This document shows positions 1-12,500 of a stretch of DNA of 64,000 bases, in pieces. Every line of letters begins with the position of its first letter. Position 1 is the first letter of the stretch. The DNA is from Quercus robur. Its lineage: Eukaryota; Streptophyta; Magnoliopsida; Fagales; Fagaceae. The position numbers and the translations under genes were made by a program. The notes under the pieces were generated by a model. It saw only the letters and a list, made by a program, of their open reading frames with translations, was not told where the DNA came from and did no database searches. Location: assembly GCF_932294415.1 (NCBI RefSeq), contig NC_065536.1:50034354-50098353 (forward strand), given 5' to 3'.

Positions 1-171
1 TTGGTTGGCAGGAAGGGTACCTGACTCAGTAGTGGGGTCTTTGGCTACCCTTTTCCTCTTCCTGCGTTGACGTGGCTCAGGAGGGATTAGCTTACAGAGG
101 AGTCGGTTGTGGGGCAACATAGCCCCCGACCGGCTGTGCTCCTAGGACCAATGTTCGAGAGCCATATTATG

Positions 172-2177
172 TCGTTGAACCATCCCTACAGTCAGATTAA
201 TGGGAACTGGAATGTCTGTAGGTAGGACTTCGATTGGAATATGTACCGCCTGACCGTGAAAAACTGTGTCGCCTGAACCATCACGAACCAGGTCAAGTGA
301 GCTTTCTCAGACTATTCTAGGCCCTTGGTGTCTAGCTTCACCACTGGTAAGCCCGTTCGGCAAAAATCCAGGCAACCGAACATTAAGATAGGACAAAAGG
401 GGGCTTCCGATTATTAAAGCTCTCGAAGGGTCTTCATAGCTAGTGTACGAAGGCACGCAACATAGAATCAAGTGAGAGGCTCTCGGTTGCCCATCGCAAT
501 GCACAAAAATTTTTGAGCGCAAGACAAAGTTCAACTCGTATAACACTCAAATCAGGTTGGAACCTTTTGGAGTCTACAATGAGAAACAACGAACAAAGTT
601 AACAAAAATGTATATGGCAATAGTAACAGATCAAATGTGCAAACAAAAAAATCAAAAAAAAAAAACAAAAAAACAAAAACAAAAAAAAAAAATGTTGAAA
701 AGAAAACTTAAAGTAAAAATGTGCACTGCAGGGTCATTCTAAAGAATTAGAAAAGAGGGTACCGACCTATCTAGTGGGGAGAGGTTGGGCAGGTGAGTTC
801 TTTATTAAGCCAATTCTCGCTCATTCTCACAAACTCCCCCGTGGAGTTCCTATTGGAGTCGAGGAGACAAGGTATCAACATAACCATGGTTTTTCGGATT
901 TGAAGGTAATACCCATTCCTTAGGCTTCCTCAAATAGCGTATAGGAAGTTAATATCATGGTGTGTGTTAGGTTCTAAAAGTTTAGAAAAATTGGTAAATC
1001 ATGAACACAAACTTGTCTAGATATAGATCCTAGAGTCTATAGGTATTATTAGACAATGCTCATGTTGATATAAGTCAAGATTCAGGAACATACAAGCGGC
1101 AAGAAGAAGATTTCGCAATTTGCCTTGTTCAACTGATCGAGAAACAAGCTTGACCAATCGAAATACGGGTCTGCAGAATTTTAAGTTCGGCCCAACAGCA
1201 GTTCAAGCCCAAAAAGGATTAGGGTTTCAGATCTCCTTCATCTAGTATACAAAGGAAACCCAAGGCATGTTTATTACGACTTTAGAGGTGCTCTTGTGAG
1301 ATCTAAATGGTTCTGTGCCTTCCTCTATTAAAGTTACTACCGGATATCACTCTCATATCTTTAGAACCAATAGATCTAAAGTTGATGCATGAAGATCAAC
1401 AATAGCTAAAGATCTAAACCTTCAAAGGTGGTTTGGAGTCACAAACAGGAGAGTTTGTGTTGATAGTCACAAGTGTGGGTGCTTGTGTTGCAAAGGCCAA
1501 GGAAAGAAGTAGTCCATGGACTTGGAGCTATTATGGGGTCGTGGTAGTAAGTTCTACGTGTAGTAGCAATAAGATGTTAGTGGTCTAAGTCTTATTGTAA
1601 ACTTCAATTCCTTCTAGTAGATTTGGTTTTTACCTTGAGGATAGCTACGTTAAATTCTCCCTAGGTTTTTTACCAATTTGGTTTTCCTGGGTCATCATAT
1701 CATTGTGTTCTTTATATTTTCCGCTGCTTTACATGATATGACTTTATTGTTTTAACCTAGATCTGAATAATAAACCTAAGTATTCACTTGGTTAATTAAT
1801 TAGGTTAAACAATCTAGTTTACAGGGATCTAAAACCTAATAGTGTGTAAGGTTTAGGTTGTACAGTCAGTTAAGACGCCCCATAAAGTTTACTACCCTAT
1901 AAAAGTTGGGTAGACATTAGTCGGGGCTAAGCTCGTAAAAACTAAGAGTTCTAAGTAAAAATGGATCTACTGGAAATCTAACTCCACCCTCTAGTATAGA
2001 CATTAAAGGAAAAAGGACCACATGAGGCAATCTTTGGTCTTCTATATCTCCCTCATGACAGTATAATATATTCACATCACGAGGGATATTAAACCTAGTC
2101 TTGAAGGATTCTATGTCTGCATTTGTGTTTAAAAGGTCCGAAAAAACCCATATTTTCCTTTTGCGTCGCTGAACCAT
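172..2177 (-). pseudogene. Retrotransposon accessory ORF (Transposase_28-like), tandem copy A
   Basis: Minus-strand fragments at 2177-1917, about 960-780 and 546-307 read as one decayed protein once a solo LTR is removed. They resemble the plant 'putative gypsy type transposon' domain (Pfam Transposase_28 type): the stretch FNIPRDVNILYCHEGD, then a segment rich in FP and SILEGGVRFP, then LTHHDINFLY-like residues. The same order occurs in the antisense gene of the Gypsy element at 24,114-26,712. An A-rich intron-like stretch at 640-700 separates the middle and last pieces. Several stops and frameshifts make it non-functional. Copy B lies at 2301-3224. The family name is from memory; the homology between copies is seen directly. 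Confidence 0.6.
965..1841 (+). mobile_element. Solo LTR (Copia-like), 877 bp
   Basis: The insertion begins TGTTAGGTTC and ends AACCTAATA, so its ends are inverted (TTAGGTT/AACCTAA). It is flanked by a perfect 5-bp duplication GTGTG (960-964 and 1842-1846). Copy B of the surrounding sequence has the unoccupied site, with GTGTG present once at 2921-2925 and identical flanks. There is no internal coding sequence, so this is a solo LTR left by recombination. The terminal TA instead of CA is probably a point change. The Copia assignment is from general LTR style only. Confidence 0.8.
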
Positions 2178-2300
2178 CCCTGCGATCGGATTAGGGGGAA
2201 CTGGAGCATCTGTAGTGGGTACTTCGACTGGAATATGTACCGCCTGACCGTGAAAAACTGTGTCACCCGAACCATCACAAACTAGTTCAAGTGAGCTTTC

Positions 2301-3224
2301 TCAAACTATTCTAGGCCCTTGGTGTCTAGCTTCACCACTGGTAAGCCCGTGCAGCAAAAATCCAGGCAACCGAATGTCAAGATAGGACAAAACCAGGCTT
2401 CCGACTATTAAAGATCTCGAAGGGTCTTGGTAGATGGTGTACGAAGGCATGCAACTGAGAATCAAGTGAGAGGCTCTTAGTTGCCCATTGCAGTGCCCAA
2501 AAATTTCCAAGCGCAAGACAAAGTTCAGCTTGTACAACACTCAGGGCAGGTTGGAACCTTTTGGAGTCTACAATGGGAAACAACGAACAAAAAAGTTAAC
2601 AAATATATATGGCAATAGTAACAGATCAAACGTACAAACACAAAAAAAAAAAATGGAGAAAAGAAAACATAAAGTAAAAATGCGCACTACAGGGTCATGC
2701 TAAAGAATCAGAAAAAAGGGTACTAACCTATTTGGCAGGGAGAGGTCGAGCAGGTGAGTTCTCTGTTGAGCCAATTCTCACTCACTCTCATAAACTCCCC
2801 CGCAAAGTTCCTATTGGGGTCGAGGAGACAAGATATCAACCTAACCATGGTATTTCGGGTTTGAAGGTAATACCCATTCCTTAGGCTTCCCTGAATAACG
2901 TATAGGAAGTTAATATCATGGTGTGTAAGGTTTAGGCCGTATAGTTGGTTAAGACGCCCCACACAGTTTACTACCCTATAAAAGTTGGGTAGACATTGGT
3001 CAGGGCTGAGCCCGTAAAAATTGAGAGTTCTAAGTAGGATCTATTGGAAATCTAACTTCACCCTCTAGTATAGACATTAAAGGAAAAAGGACTACATGAG
3101 GAAATCTTTGGTCTTCTATATAGTCCTTGTGACAATATAATATATTCACATCATGAGGGATATTAAATCTAGTCTTGAAGGACTCTATGTCTGCATTTGT
3201 GTTTAAAAGGTACGAAAAACCCAT
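2301..3224 (-). pseudogene. Retrotransposon accessory ORF (Transposase_28-like), tandem copy B
   Basis: This is a second copy of the same coding segment, offset by about 1,994 bp from copy A and without the solo-LTR insertion. Pieces at 3224-3030, 2962-2723 and 2540-2301 (minus) correspond to the three pieces of copy A. Visible landmarks are LNTNADIESFKTRFNIP, LNQLYGLNLTHHDINFLY and SGEARHQGPRIV. Stops and frameshifts separate the pieces. Because this copy is uninterrupted, it shows the pre-insertion state of the site that the solo LTR at 965-1841 entered. Confidence 0.6.
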
Positions 3225-3430
3225 CTTTTCCTATTAAGATAACTATGGAAGAACGAGAATGAAAGAAATAAGAGAAAGAAGACTTACTAAGTAACTTCTT
3301 GATGGTAGGGGTGGTTTCAGGAGAGATTTAAGGGCTCAAGAATTAACAATAAGAGGGATTCTGAATTTGAAAGAAACTAAACAAAGTTATAAATGAGTAG
3401 GATGATAGTATTTAAAGGGAAAAAGGTCAT

Positions 3431-4621
3431 TGTTGATACCCATTTTCGCGACACATTTCGTACAAGCCCGATTCAACTAAGCCCGACTTCTTTGTGGGCT
3501 CAATTCATGTATTATATGTTATTTTATTCTTTTAAGCATGGCCTAAGCCCATGTGACTTATGGGGGAAATTAAGGAAGTGTGGTTTGGAGGGTATGGGTC
3601 GGTTCCTTTTGGACCTTTTGCATGAGCCCAACCCATGCATGTTACCAAGTGGGCAAGGGACACTGGTAGCATCTCACGCTCATGAAGGAGGTCTTGTATC
3701 CAAAATTTCCACCCTAAAATAGCTTTTATGCTCTGGGTTACTGTGGCCTAAAGTTTTTACCCAAACCCTTTTTTTTTTTTCCATTAAACATAGTTGGCTC
3801 CCATTGGTCAACTCCATCTGCTAGCCTTCACTTAGTTGAGCCTCCCAATGGTCTGAAATTTCTGACCAAAAGCCACCAATTAAAGAAAACCCACTTTATT
3901 TCCAAAATCATGCTAAAAGCATACCAAACTCTTCCCTAAACAAAAGCAACCCAAGCCAAAACACCAAAATAGTATCATAGGGGATAAAAGCCTCTTCTAC
4001 TACTCAAAAACCAGTCAAGAGCAACACCCCAAACTCTATATAAAACTCTCTCTTCAGCTCATAAAGAGGCAGCCATGTTTTACCAACAAACCTGAAACTT
4101 CAGAGCAAAACTCTATTCATCCAGTCAACAATCTCACAATTCCAGAGCTTGGGGGTGGAAATATAGGTACAGGGGAACCTTTCCTCTCTTTCTCACGACC
4201 TCCCTTAATTTCCTTTTCTGGGTGACTGTGGGTCAGACTTGTTAAACCACGTTTTCCCTATAGAACTGAAACTTGAGAGCAAAAACCCACTTAGCCAAGA
4301 GACATTCTCACAATTCTGAACCTTAGGGGTGGAAATATGGGTACAGGGGAACCTTCCATCTCTTCCTCATGACCTTCCACAATTTCTTCTTCTATGTGAC
4401 TGTGGGTCGAAGTTTCAGACCTGTTATGTTTTTATGCTTTTTTCTGCACTTTCATTATTAGCATTTTGATTTTCTCTTGTCAAAATACCATTAACCTTTT
4501 GTTCATTATACATTTGGAATTTTGGGCTTGATTCTCCACAAATAAACACTTCTAAAGAACCCAATGGGAGATTCAGGCCATTCTTGCATTTTTAACCCTT
4601 GTCGCAAAAACGTCCCCGACA
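3431..4621 (+). mobile_element. Probable solo LTR, 1,191 bp
   Basis: It starts TGTTGATACCC and ends CCCCGACA (TG...CA). The flanking pentamers GTCAT (3426-3430) and ATCAT (4622-4626) match at four of five bases. A TATA-like TATATAAA lies at 4037-4044 (+). The interior has no convincing protein; the open frame at 3393-3722 crosses the left boundary and is not credited. A segment of about 180 bp is tandemly duplicated inside it. Confidence 0.6.
4147..4400 (+). repeat. Local tandem duplication inside the solo LTR
   Basis: The phrase beginning GGGTGGAAATAT and continuing GGTACAGGGGAACCTT occurs at about 4152 and again at about 4330, roughly 180 bp apart. Both are followed by a similar CTCTTTCTC/CTCTTCCTC stretch and a GTGACTGTGGGTC block (about 4222 and 4398). 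Two diverged copies are present, probably made before or after insertion of this LTR. Confidence 0.6.
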
Positions 4622-4647
4622 ATCATTTAATGTAACTGCAAACAACT

Positions 4648-5755
4648 TAAAAGTTCAAAAACGTGTACAAAACACCTTTGAACGTTTAGACCCCCAAATT
4701 ACAGCTTAACCAATACAAGCAATATGTTAAACAACTAGTGTGCGGAAACTTAACACATGCTATAATACGAAATTGGTTAAATACCATCTAAGCCATAACA
4801 AAATAAAACCACAGCAGATAATAAAAAGGCAAAGATAGAGAGGAAGGAAGATGCAAACACAAAGACAACACGCGATGTGTTATCGAAGAGGAAACCGAAG
4901 TCCTCGGCGAAAAACCTCTCCGCCGCCCTCCAAGCAATAATCAATCCACTAGAAAATACAGTTGGGATACAAGGACAGCAATAGACCCTCCAAGCCTAAT
5001 CTACCCAGTGCACCTAAGCCCTCCAAGCTTCTTGCTCCAACGAGGTTGCGCCGAACCTTTTTCTTTTCTACCTTCCCGGATTCCGCTACTAGACCGTAGC
5101 ATCAACCAATGAAGATTGGCTCCTTCCTAACTGCTTCCCAGAAATCCAAACAACTGTCTCACAGTGATGATGATGGTGAGAACCAGGTTTGGTATAATGC
5201 CTCTCAAGGATTTGACAATGGAGAGGAAGAGAGTAGGGGAATTTGAAGAGACTCTAAGGTATAGATTGTGGGTGAAACAATCTTGTTTTTCTTTAGGGTT
5301 TCTCTCTCAAAATTCTCTCTGGAAGCTCTCTTTCAATGGTGGGTAAAAGGGGTATTTATACTGGAGTGGGAGAGGAATGTGAAACGTCAGGTTTTACAAA
5401 ACAGGGGTGGCTCGCGGCTTGACCTCGCGGCTTGACCAAGTCGCGAGATCCAGTCGCGAGTTAACCGTATGGCCAGTTGTCCTGTTTTGTCCTGTAATGC
5501 TCCAGCTAGCATGACTGTTCATTTTCCAGCATGCTTGGCACGTGTGCTGCTTCTGGCGGCTTGCAGCCGCGAGTCACCCGCGAGTCCCAGCCGCGAGTCT
5601 CTGTTTTCTTGCACACTCTTGAGCAATCTTCACTCTATCTCACTCACTACCCTTACAACAAACCCACCTAAATACAGGGTTACTAAATGCTGAATTACAA
5701 GCAAATTTGGCACGGAATAAAGCCAATTAGATGGTTGATTAAATTCAACCTTACA
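4648..5755 (-). repeat. 3' LTR of the Copia element
   Basis: On the minus strand it begins TGTAAGG and would end in CA, but the last C has become T (TAAAAG on the plus strand at 4648, versus TGAAAG in the other LTR). A TATA box, TATAAATA on the minus strand, lies at 5353-5360. Upstream of it (plus 5405-5600) is a cluster of CGCGAG/CTCGCG motifs, including TCGCGGCTTGACC twice in tandem. These are likely U3 control motifs. Confidence 0.92.
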
Positions 5756-5768
5756 ATCTCCCCCTTTG
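5756..5768 (-). other. Polypurine tract of the Copia element
   Basis: On the minus strand this reads CAAAGGGGGAGAT directly before the 3' LTR start TGTAAGG. It is the expected plus-strand primer for reverse transcription. Confidence 0.75.
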
Positions 5769-6545
5769 GCTATTCCGTGACAAAACCCTAAAACAGACTC
5801 TAGACTTAACATGTGAGTTGGGAACAGTTGAACAAAACTCACTCACACCTAACTCTAGAAGCTGTGAAGCACTTGAATCATATGAACATAATACTCCTGA
5901 AACACAACAATACACCATGATCATTGTAAGCAGAAAATTATAAATGCATATGAAACAGGCAATATGTGATCAAGCAAAGATGGAGTTAATAAACAAACCA
6001 TGACTTGATCAACCAAGTGAACACCACAAGGTAGTGATCACAGTGCTCATTCACACTTGGAATGAACACAAGGACATACAAGTTAACAAGCACAAGGCAA
6101 GATACTTGTATGCTCAACACTTAACCAATGCATAACACACAAGGCATATGCATCTAGGAACAATCCTACAAGGGCACAAAAGTGACAGTACATAAACCAA
6201 AATGCAGAACATTTAGATTAAAGTACTGATTTCAACATAGCATAAAGGCTGCATTAAGCAAGGTACATACCATAAAGCCTACAAACTATGCATAAAACAT
6301 TAACCCTAAAAGCTTACAAAAGCACATGGGTACAAACACAAAAACATCCTGAATAACAGTTTACAAAACACAATATATCAACTTAAAGAGAAGAAGAATG
6401 TAAAGACACTCCCCCTTAAGTAATATTCTCCCCCTCTGATCATGCCCATCACTCCCCCTTTTTGTCATGGAATAGGCTAGTCATCCTCTTCCAGCTTTCT
6501 CTGAATTTGATCCAATTGAGTTTGAAGAGAAGTAAACTTCATATC

Positions 6546-7571
6546 CTATCGAGTGCTGTGATGGTGTAGAGAAGCTGTGAGCCCAGACATCTTTGTATTC
6601 AACTCGTGGACAGAGGATACAATGCGATCAAGTTTCTCATCTAGGGAGAGAGTGCTAAACTTAGAGTCACTGTGAGATGCAGAAGTTTCGGGTTTGGCTC
6701 TCTTCCGACTATGTCCAATGCTTGCATTGAATGTACGCATGTTGATTGGACTTGGTTTAGAGAGAGGAGATTCATCAGCCGTTGGATAAATTCCCTTGAG
6801 CTTCAAGATCCGTGAAATGAGACTGCAGAAAGGAACGCATATCCGAGACTCATTTCAAAGAACCGTTTTGCGCAGAACATGAAATATATGAGCACAGATG
6901 TCTATTTCCACATCAGAGATTAGATCATGAAGAAACAAAGCACGTCCGAGGTTCATATACCCAGTGCTTGATAAAGGGTACAAATTGTGAAACATCACAA
7001 TTGTAAGCACTCTCAGTTTTGGAGAAAGGGAGGAAACACTGATGGATTTGCCATTTGGTGAGAACTCCAAGTCTTGAACAAGACTTTCTTTGAGAAGCTC
7101 CTCATCAGGACAGAGATCATCATAAATCGATGAATGTCGGAAAATGGGTCTATTGATGTGAAGAATTTCTACCAGATATGTAGGAGAGACAAAAAAGCTC
7201 TTGTTCCGAACCCAGCACTTAAGTTCATCTCCTTCCACAATTGCGTTAGCATAAAATTCTTTTACCAACTCTTCATACACGTCATCCAGATCAGATAGAA
7301 GGTAATTCCAATCCTTGTGAGCAAACCATTTCGGAATGTCAGTGTCATGAAGTGATGGCTGATCCAAAGCTCTTTCTAGTAATGGTGTGGCATGTAGAAA
7401 GAAATTCTCATAAGATTGATAGGCTGCATATGATCTGAACTTGTTGGGATCGAATCTCCTTGATGAAGAGCGAGTCCCTTTTGGCTGAGGTGGGTAATCA
7501 TCAACATCAATTACTAGTTCCTTCCCTTTGGAACTACCTCCTTTCACAGCAGCTTTCTTGAATGGTGACAT
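6546..7571 (-). pseudogene. Accessory ORF between pol and 3' LTR (plant transposon-protein type)
   Basis: On the minus strand one frame runs from ATG at 7571 to a stop at 6546 (about 340 residues). A single in-frame TGA at 6855-6857 interrupts it after residue 238. The N-terminus is basic and Ser/Lys-rich, followed by DPNKFRSYAAYQSYENF. The middle has LVKEFYANA, SPTYLVEILHINRP and a region ending VEIDICAHIFHVL, and the tail is Ser-rich. This matches the pattern I know as the 'putative plant transposon protein' domain (Pfam Transposase_32 type); the function is unknown. It runs in the same direction as pol. An acceptor-like ATGCAG ends 7 nt upstream of the ATG. A related ORF sits in the same place in the Copia at 38.7-44.2 kb. 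Confidence 0.7.
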
Positions 7572-7578
7572 GACCAGT

Positions 7579-8071
7579 CTGCATTATGAACAAGGGAAAT
7601 GACAGAACACAATCCAACAGACTAAATTAGCAGTGGGTTAGTGAAATTTTAGGGACAATGAAGAAACCCTAATAGCTGGATGAGAATGGTCAGAAAAAAA
7701 AAAAGCAATGAGGGACACAAATGGCCCAAATTGAACTACACAGTATAGGGAGACCAAATAGAACCACATAATCAGCTGAAAAAGGACCCACATTCAACAA
7801 CACATCAACATGATACCACACAGGATCATAGTGAAACACGACATCAACAGCAGATCAGACAAAAATAGCTAACCCTAGCTAAGCACATGATGAAGAACAC
7901 AACCACCAAAATAAACTAGCTCAAAAACAGAAACACAAGCATCCAAGCGAAGCATGGACAAAGAATAATAGTTGAGCTAAAAACCCATCACAAAATCACA
8001 ATCAAATGTGAATAAACCAGAGGGAAAACCATAACAACAAGTAAAATAGAGTGCAGGACAGAAAACCATAC
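7579..8071 (-). other. Predicted leader intron of the Copia accessory gene
   Basis: The minus strand reads CTAACAG then GTATGG at the donor (exon ends 8072) and TTCATAATGCAG at the acceptor (exon resumes 7578). The ATG follows after 7 nt. The intron length would be 493 bp. This is sequence-based inference; an RNA read across the junction would prove it. Confidence 0.5.
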
Positions 8072-8490
8072 CTGTTAGTCGACGATTTTGAGCTGAAAAG
8101 AGGCAAGTAGTGGAGATCGAAAATGGAGGCACGGTGACAATGTGTAAGAGCAGAGATGAAAGACAATGAACAGTCACAAAAAGATCGAGGGAAAAATAAA
8201 AAGTTTAAAAACTGCCCCTGTATATCCAAAACACGCGATTTTCGCGACTGAAACGAGTCGCCAAAAAGTCGCCAGATCAAGCCGCCAAAACACTCAAGGA
8301 CACAAATTTGAAAAAATTTTCTAAGTGTTTTTTCCGACTCGAAGGTCTACCCGCGAGTGAGTCGCGAGCTGAGCCGCGAAAATCTCTGAGTGAACCTCGC
8401 GACTGGACCTTCCACTCGCGAACAAGTCGCCAAAAATGACTAGCGAGGATGCGACTGTGGCTCGCGACTTGACATACCCGCGATTGAGCT
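8072..8490 (-). promoter_or_regulatory. Candidate internal promoter for the accessory gene: CGCGA motif array, TATA-like box, leader
   Basis: Plus 8230-8490 is dense in TCGCGA, CCGCGA and TCGCCA words, unlike the A/T-rich surroundings. One stretch, GTGGCTCGCGACTTGAC, differs by one base from the LTR (GTGGCTCGCGGCTTGAC at about 5407). A TATA-like GATATACA on the minus strand lies at 8220-8226, immediately downstream of the array in the direction of the accessory ORF. About 120 bp of possible leader then runs to the splice donor at 8072. The LTRs carry the same motif class just upstream of their TATA box. Confidence 0.5.
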
Positions 8491-9556
8491 GCCAAAACAG
8501 GGCAAAACTGGATTTTTGAAATATTCCGATTTTTAAAACAAAATACTTTCCAAAAAACACCTAAAACACTCAAAAATATTTTTGTGCTTGAATTAACAAA
8601 GATTGAGCATGTGAAAACACATTTCATTAAGTACAATCACACAAATGAATATGGCATTTATTGAACATAAACTTGTGTGTTGTGTGTGGATAACAACAAT
8701 GAGATAGTCCTTCGTCTAATGTGAAGCTTCAATGATCAATTCAACCAAGGCACACACAATTAGCACTAGATCATGTGACCCATCTCAATTATAGAAATAT
8801 GTATATATGACCTCCCACACAACTTGATAACATAACTTGAAGCTTATCATTTGACTCCACTTTCAATCATAACATTTGATCTTTTTGATCTTTTGAGGCG
8901 ATCATCTCTCATTGTGAGAGTGATATATGACATTTCACTTTAAAGAACAGGCCTTTGGTCTTTTTGAATGAACATTCACTTTAATATAAGGTCGCTTACC
9001 CTTTTTCCTAGTCAAATACTAGAATGTGCGACAGGCTTTTGCAGCTCAATATCTCTTTTCATTTGGAGATTTACATTTGGTGAGCTCTTTTTAGCAAAAC
9101 AAAAATAAAAAGTGGGAAGATATATAGACACAAGTCTATGCATGTCTCAAGATCAACATAACCATTCACTAATCATTCATGACAAGTTTGAAGATCTATT
9201 TACAACAATCACATAGATTTCAAGATTTTTCCCACAGTGATATAAGTGCATGAAAACAAGCAATGCTCGAAAATGCACAAAGCCATTAGCACAAAGGTAT
9301 AAGGCAAAACAAGTTTTGAGACAATACTCAACAAAGTCAATCAAGCTTTTTGATTTTCTAATTTTTATGTGATTTTTGGATTTTTGACACAAGAAATAAA
9401 AATGATTGAACAAACATAAAAAGAAGCAACAGTATTCACAAATGGACAAACAAACAAGAAACATGTTGCACAAAAAGCCAATCAAAGAGGTGTGTGCCCC
9501 AACACAGACAGACTTATCATATTATAAATATGTGAAGCACACAACACACAAGAGAG
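8491..9556. other. Non-coding stretch between pol and the internal promoter
   Basis: This is A/T-rich sequence inside the Copia element, downstream of the pol stop. I see no convincing reading frame; open frames here are short and low-complexity. It probably contains the 3' untranslated part of the gag-pol RNA. Confidence 0.6.
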
Positions 9557-12500
9557 TCAAGGAATTGTACCAACACCAATGGTCTTACGGAGTGATTCAA
9601 ACCGTGGACCATCGAGAGGCTTGGTGAAGATATCCGCCTTTTGATTGTCGGTGTGTATGAACTCAAGACATACAACTCTTTCCTCTACCAAATCCCGAAT
9701 GAAATGGTAACGTATCTCTATGTGTTTGGATTTTGAATGCTGGACAGGATTCTTGGAAAGATTGATGGCACTGGTGTTGTCACAGAAGACACACATCGTT
9801 TCTTGAGGAATTCCATAGTCATGAAGTAATTTCTTCATCCAAAGAAGCTGAGTGCAGCAACTTCTAGCAGCGATGTATTCTGCTTCTGCAGTAGATAGAG
9901 ACACTGAATTCTGCTTCTTGCTCATCCACGAGACAAGATTGTTACCAAGATAAAAACAGCCGCCTGAAGTGCTTTTCCGATCGTCTACACTGCCAGCCCA
10001 GTCAGCATCTAAATACCCAGCAAGACAAGCATTTGAGTCTTTTGAATACCACAGACCATAGTTTGCAGTACCATTCACATATCGAATGATTCGCTTAGCA
10101 GCAGTCAGATGAGATTCCTTCGGATTAGCTTGATATCTGGCACAAACGCCTACACTGAAAGTAATGTTCGGTCTACTGGCTGTAAGGTAGAGCAAACTCC
10201 CTATGATGCTCCTATACAATGTAGGACTTACTTCAACTCCCGACAAATCCACATTCAGTTTAGTGGAAGAGCTCATGGGAGTGGAGGCATGTTTTTTGGA
10301 GTCTAATCCAAACTTCTTGACAATGTTTCTGGCATACTTCTCTTGAGATACAAATATACCCTCCTTTTGTTGTTTGACTTGAAGACCCAAGAAGAATGTG
10401 AGCTCCCCCACCATACTCATCTCAAACTCCTTCTTCATCTCCTCAGAAAATTCAGTAGCACGATCTTCGATAGTTGCCCCAAACACTATGTCATCAACAT
10501 AGACTTGTGCCACAAGGAGATAATCTTCATCATTTTTGACAAACAGAGTTCGATCGGTGTACCCTCTCTTGAAACCTCTATCTAGAAGATAATGTGTAAG
10601 ACGATTGTACCAGGCTCTAGGCGCTTGTTTTAAGCCATAAAGGGCTTTCTTCAATCTTAATACATGATCTGGAAAATGAGGATCCTCAAATCCTTTTGGT
10701 TGCTCAACAAATACCTCTTCATTTAGATATCCATTCAGAAATGCGCACTTAACATCCATTTGATAAAGTTTGAAATTCAAAGTGCACGCAATGGACATGA
10801 GGATTCGAATGGATTCGAGTCTTGCCACCGGAGCGAATGATTCATCAAAATCCACTCCTTCTACTTGAGTGTATCCTTGAGCTACTAACCGAGACTTGTT
10901 TCGAATTATCTCTCCATCTTCATCAGTTTTGTTTTTAAAAATCCACTTTGTGCCTATAACATGAATGTTCTCAGGCCGTGGAGCAAGTTCCCACACATCA
11001 TTCCTCACAAACTGATTCAGCTCTTCATGCATTGACTCAACCCAATTCTCATCTTGAAGAGCCTCTTCAACCCTTTTTGGTTCAAACTGTGCAAGATAAC
11101 AGTGATATGTTACATGATTGGCTAGCAGAATATTTCCTTTCCTGAGGCGAAGACCGTCATCAAGTGATCCTATGATATTACTTTCCGGATGATTCTTGAT
11201 AACTCTTGAAGATGGCCTTTTTGAAGTGGAAACTTCATCACTACGAGAGATAGGAAGATGAACTTCTGGAGGAGTAAGAGGACTTGAAGTTCTAGACATC
11301 GATCTCGTTTCCATTCTTGGGTTGATGGGAGTCGATTCTACTTCTGGTATAGGTTCTTCACCTTCTATATCCAAAGCTTCTACCTCAACATCAGGCTCTT
11401 CGGTGCTCGGCCCTTCTACATCATCAATCATTTCCACCTTAGGTAAGGCATCATCAATCTTGACATTTATGGATTCCATCACCGCCTTTGTTCTCTTGTT
11501 AAACACTCTATACGCTCGACTTGTAATAGAGTAGCCAAGAAAAATACCCTCATCACTTCTTGCATCAAACTTCCCAAGATTCTCTTGATCATTTAAGATA
11601 TAGCATTTACTTCCAAAAACCCGGAAATACTTCACTTTAGGCTTCTTCCCATTCCATATCTCATATGCAGTCTTCTTTGTACCAACTCGAAAAAAAATCC
11701 TATTGCCAATGTGACACGAGGTGTTGACAGCTTCTCCCCAAAATTTTTGAGGTATTTGCTTGTTAAGCAACATGACTCTTGCCATCTCCTGAATCACACG
11801 ATTTTTTCTCTCTACCACTCCATTTTGTTGTGGAGTTTTGGGAGCTGAAAACTCTCTTTTAATTTCATTCTTCTCACAGAAGGACTCGAATCTTACATTC
11901 TCAAATTCCCTCCCATGATCACTTCTAACTTTGGCTATCGGAATCCCCTTTTCGTTTTGTAGTTTCTTGCACAGAATCTCCAACCTCTCACAAGCTTCTG
12001 ATTTTTCTCTAAGGAATTCAACCCAAGTGTATCTTGAGTAGTCGTCCACAATGACCATAATGTATCTCTTCCCCCCTAGGCTTTCAATTCTGGTGGGCCC
12101 CATTAGATCAACATGAAGTAACTCCAAGCACCGAGAGGTGGCTATCACATTTACCTTGTGATGACTTGCCTTAGTTTGCTTCCCCATTTGACATGCACCA
12201 CAAACGGTCTTCTTCACTTTTCCAAACTTAGGAAGTCCCTCGACTGCTTCAAGTTTGGAGACTTTTGCTACTTGTTTGAAGTTGGCATGCCCAAATCTGT
12301 GATGCCACAGCTCCAACATATCCACCCGAGCACTTCTACACGATATTGGTGCCGTGGGAACTATTCCATAACAGTTATCTGTAGTCCGATTTCCTTCCAA
12401 AACCTGAATCCCCTCTTCATTGATGATCAAACATCCTTTCTTAGAGAATTGTACCAGGAAATCATCATCGCAAATTTGAGTGATGCTCAGCAAATTTGCC

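Noticed and set aside
3393..3722. 109-codon open frame on the plus strand
   Set aside because: It crosses the boundary of the solo LTR at 3431 and has no recognisable domain, so it is a chance frame in LTR sequence.
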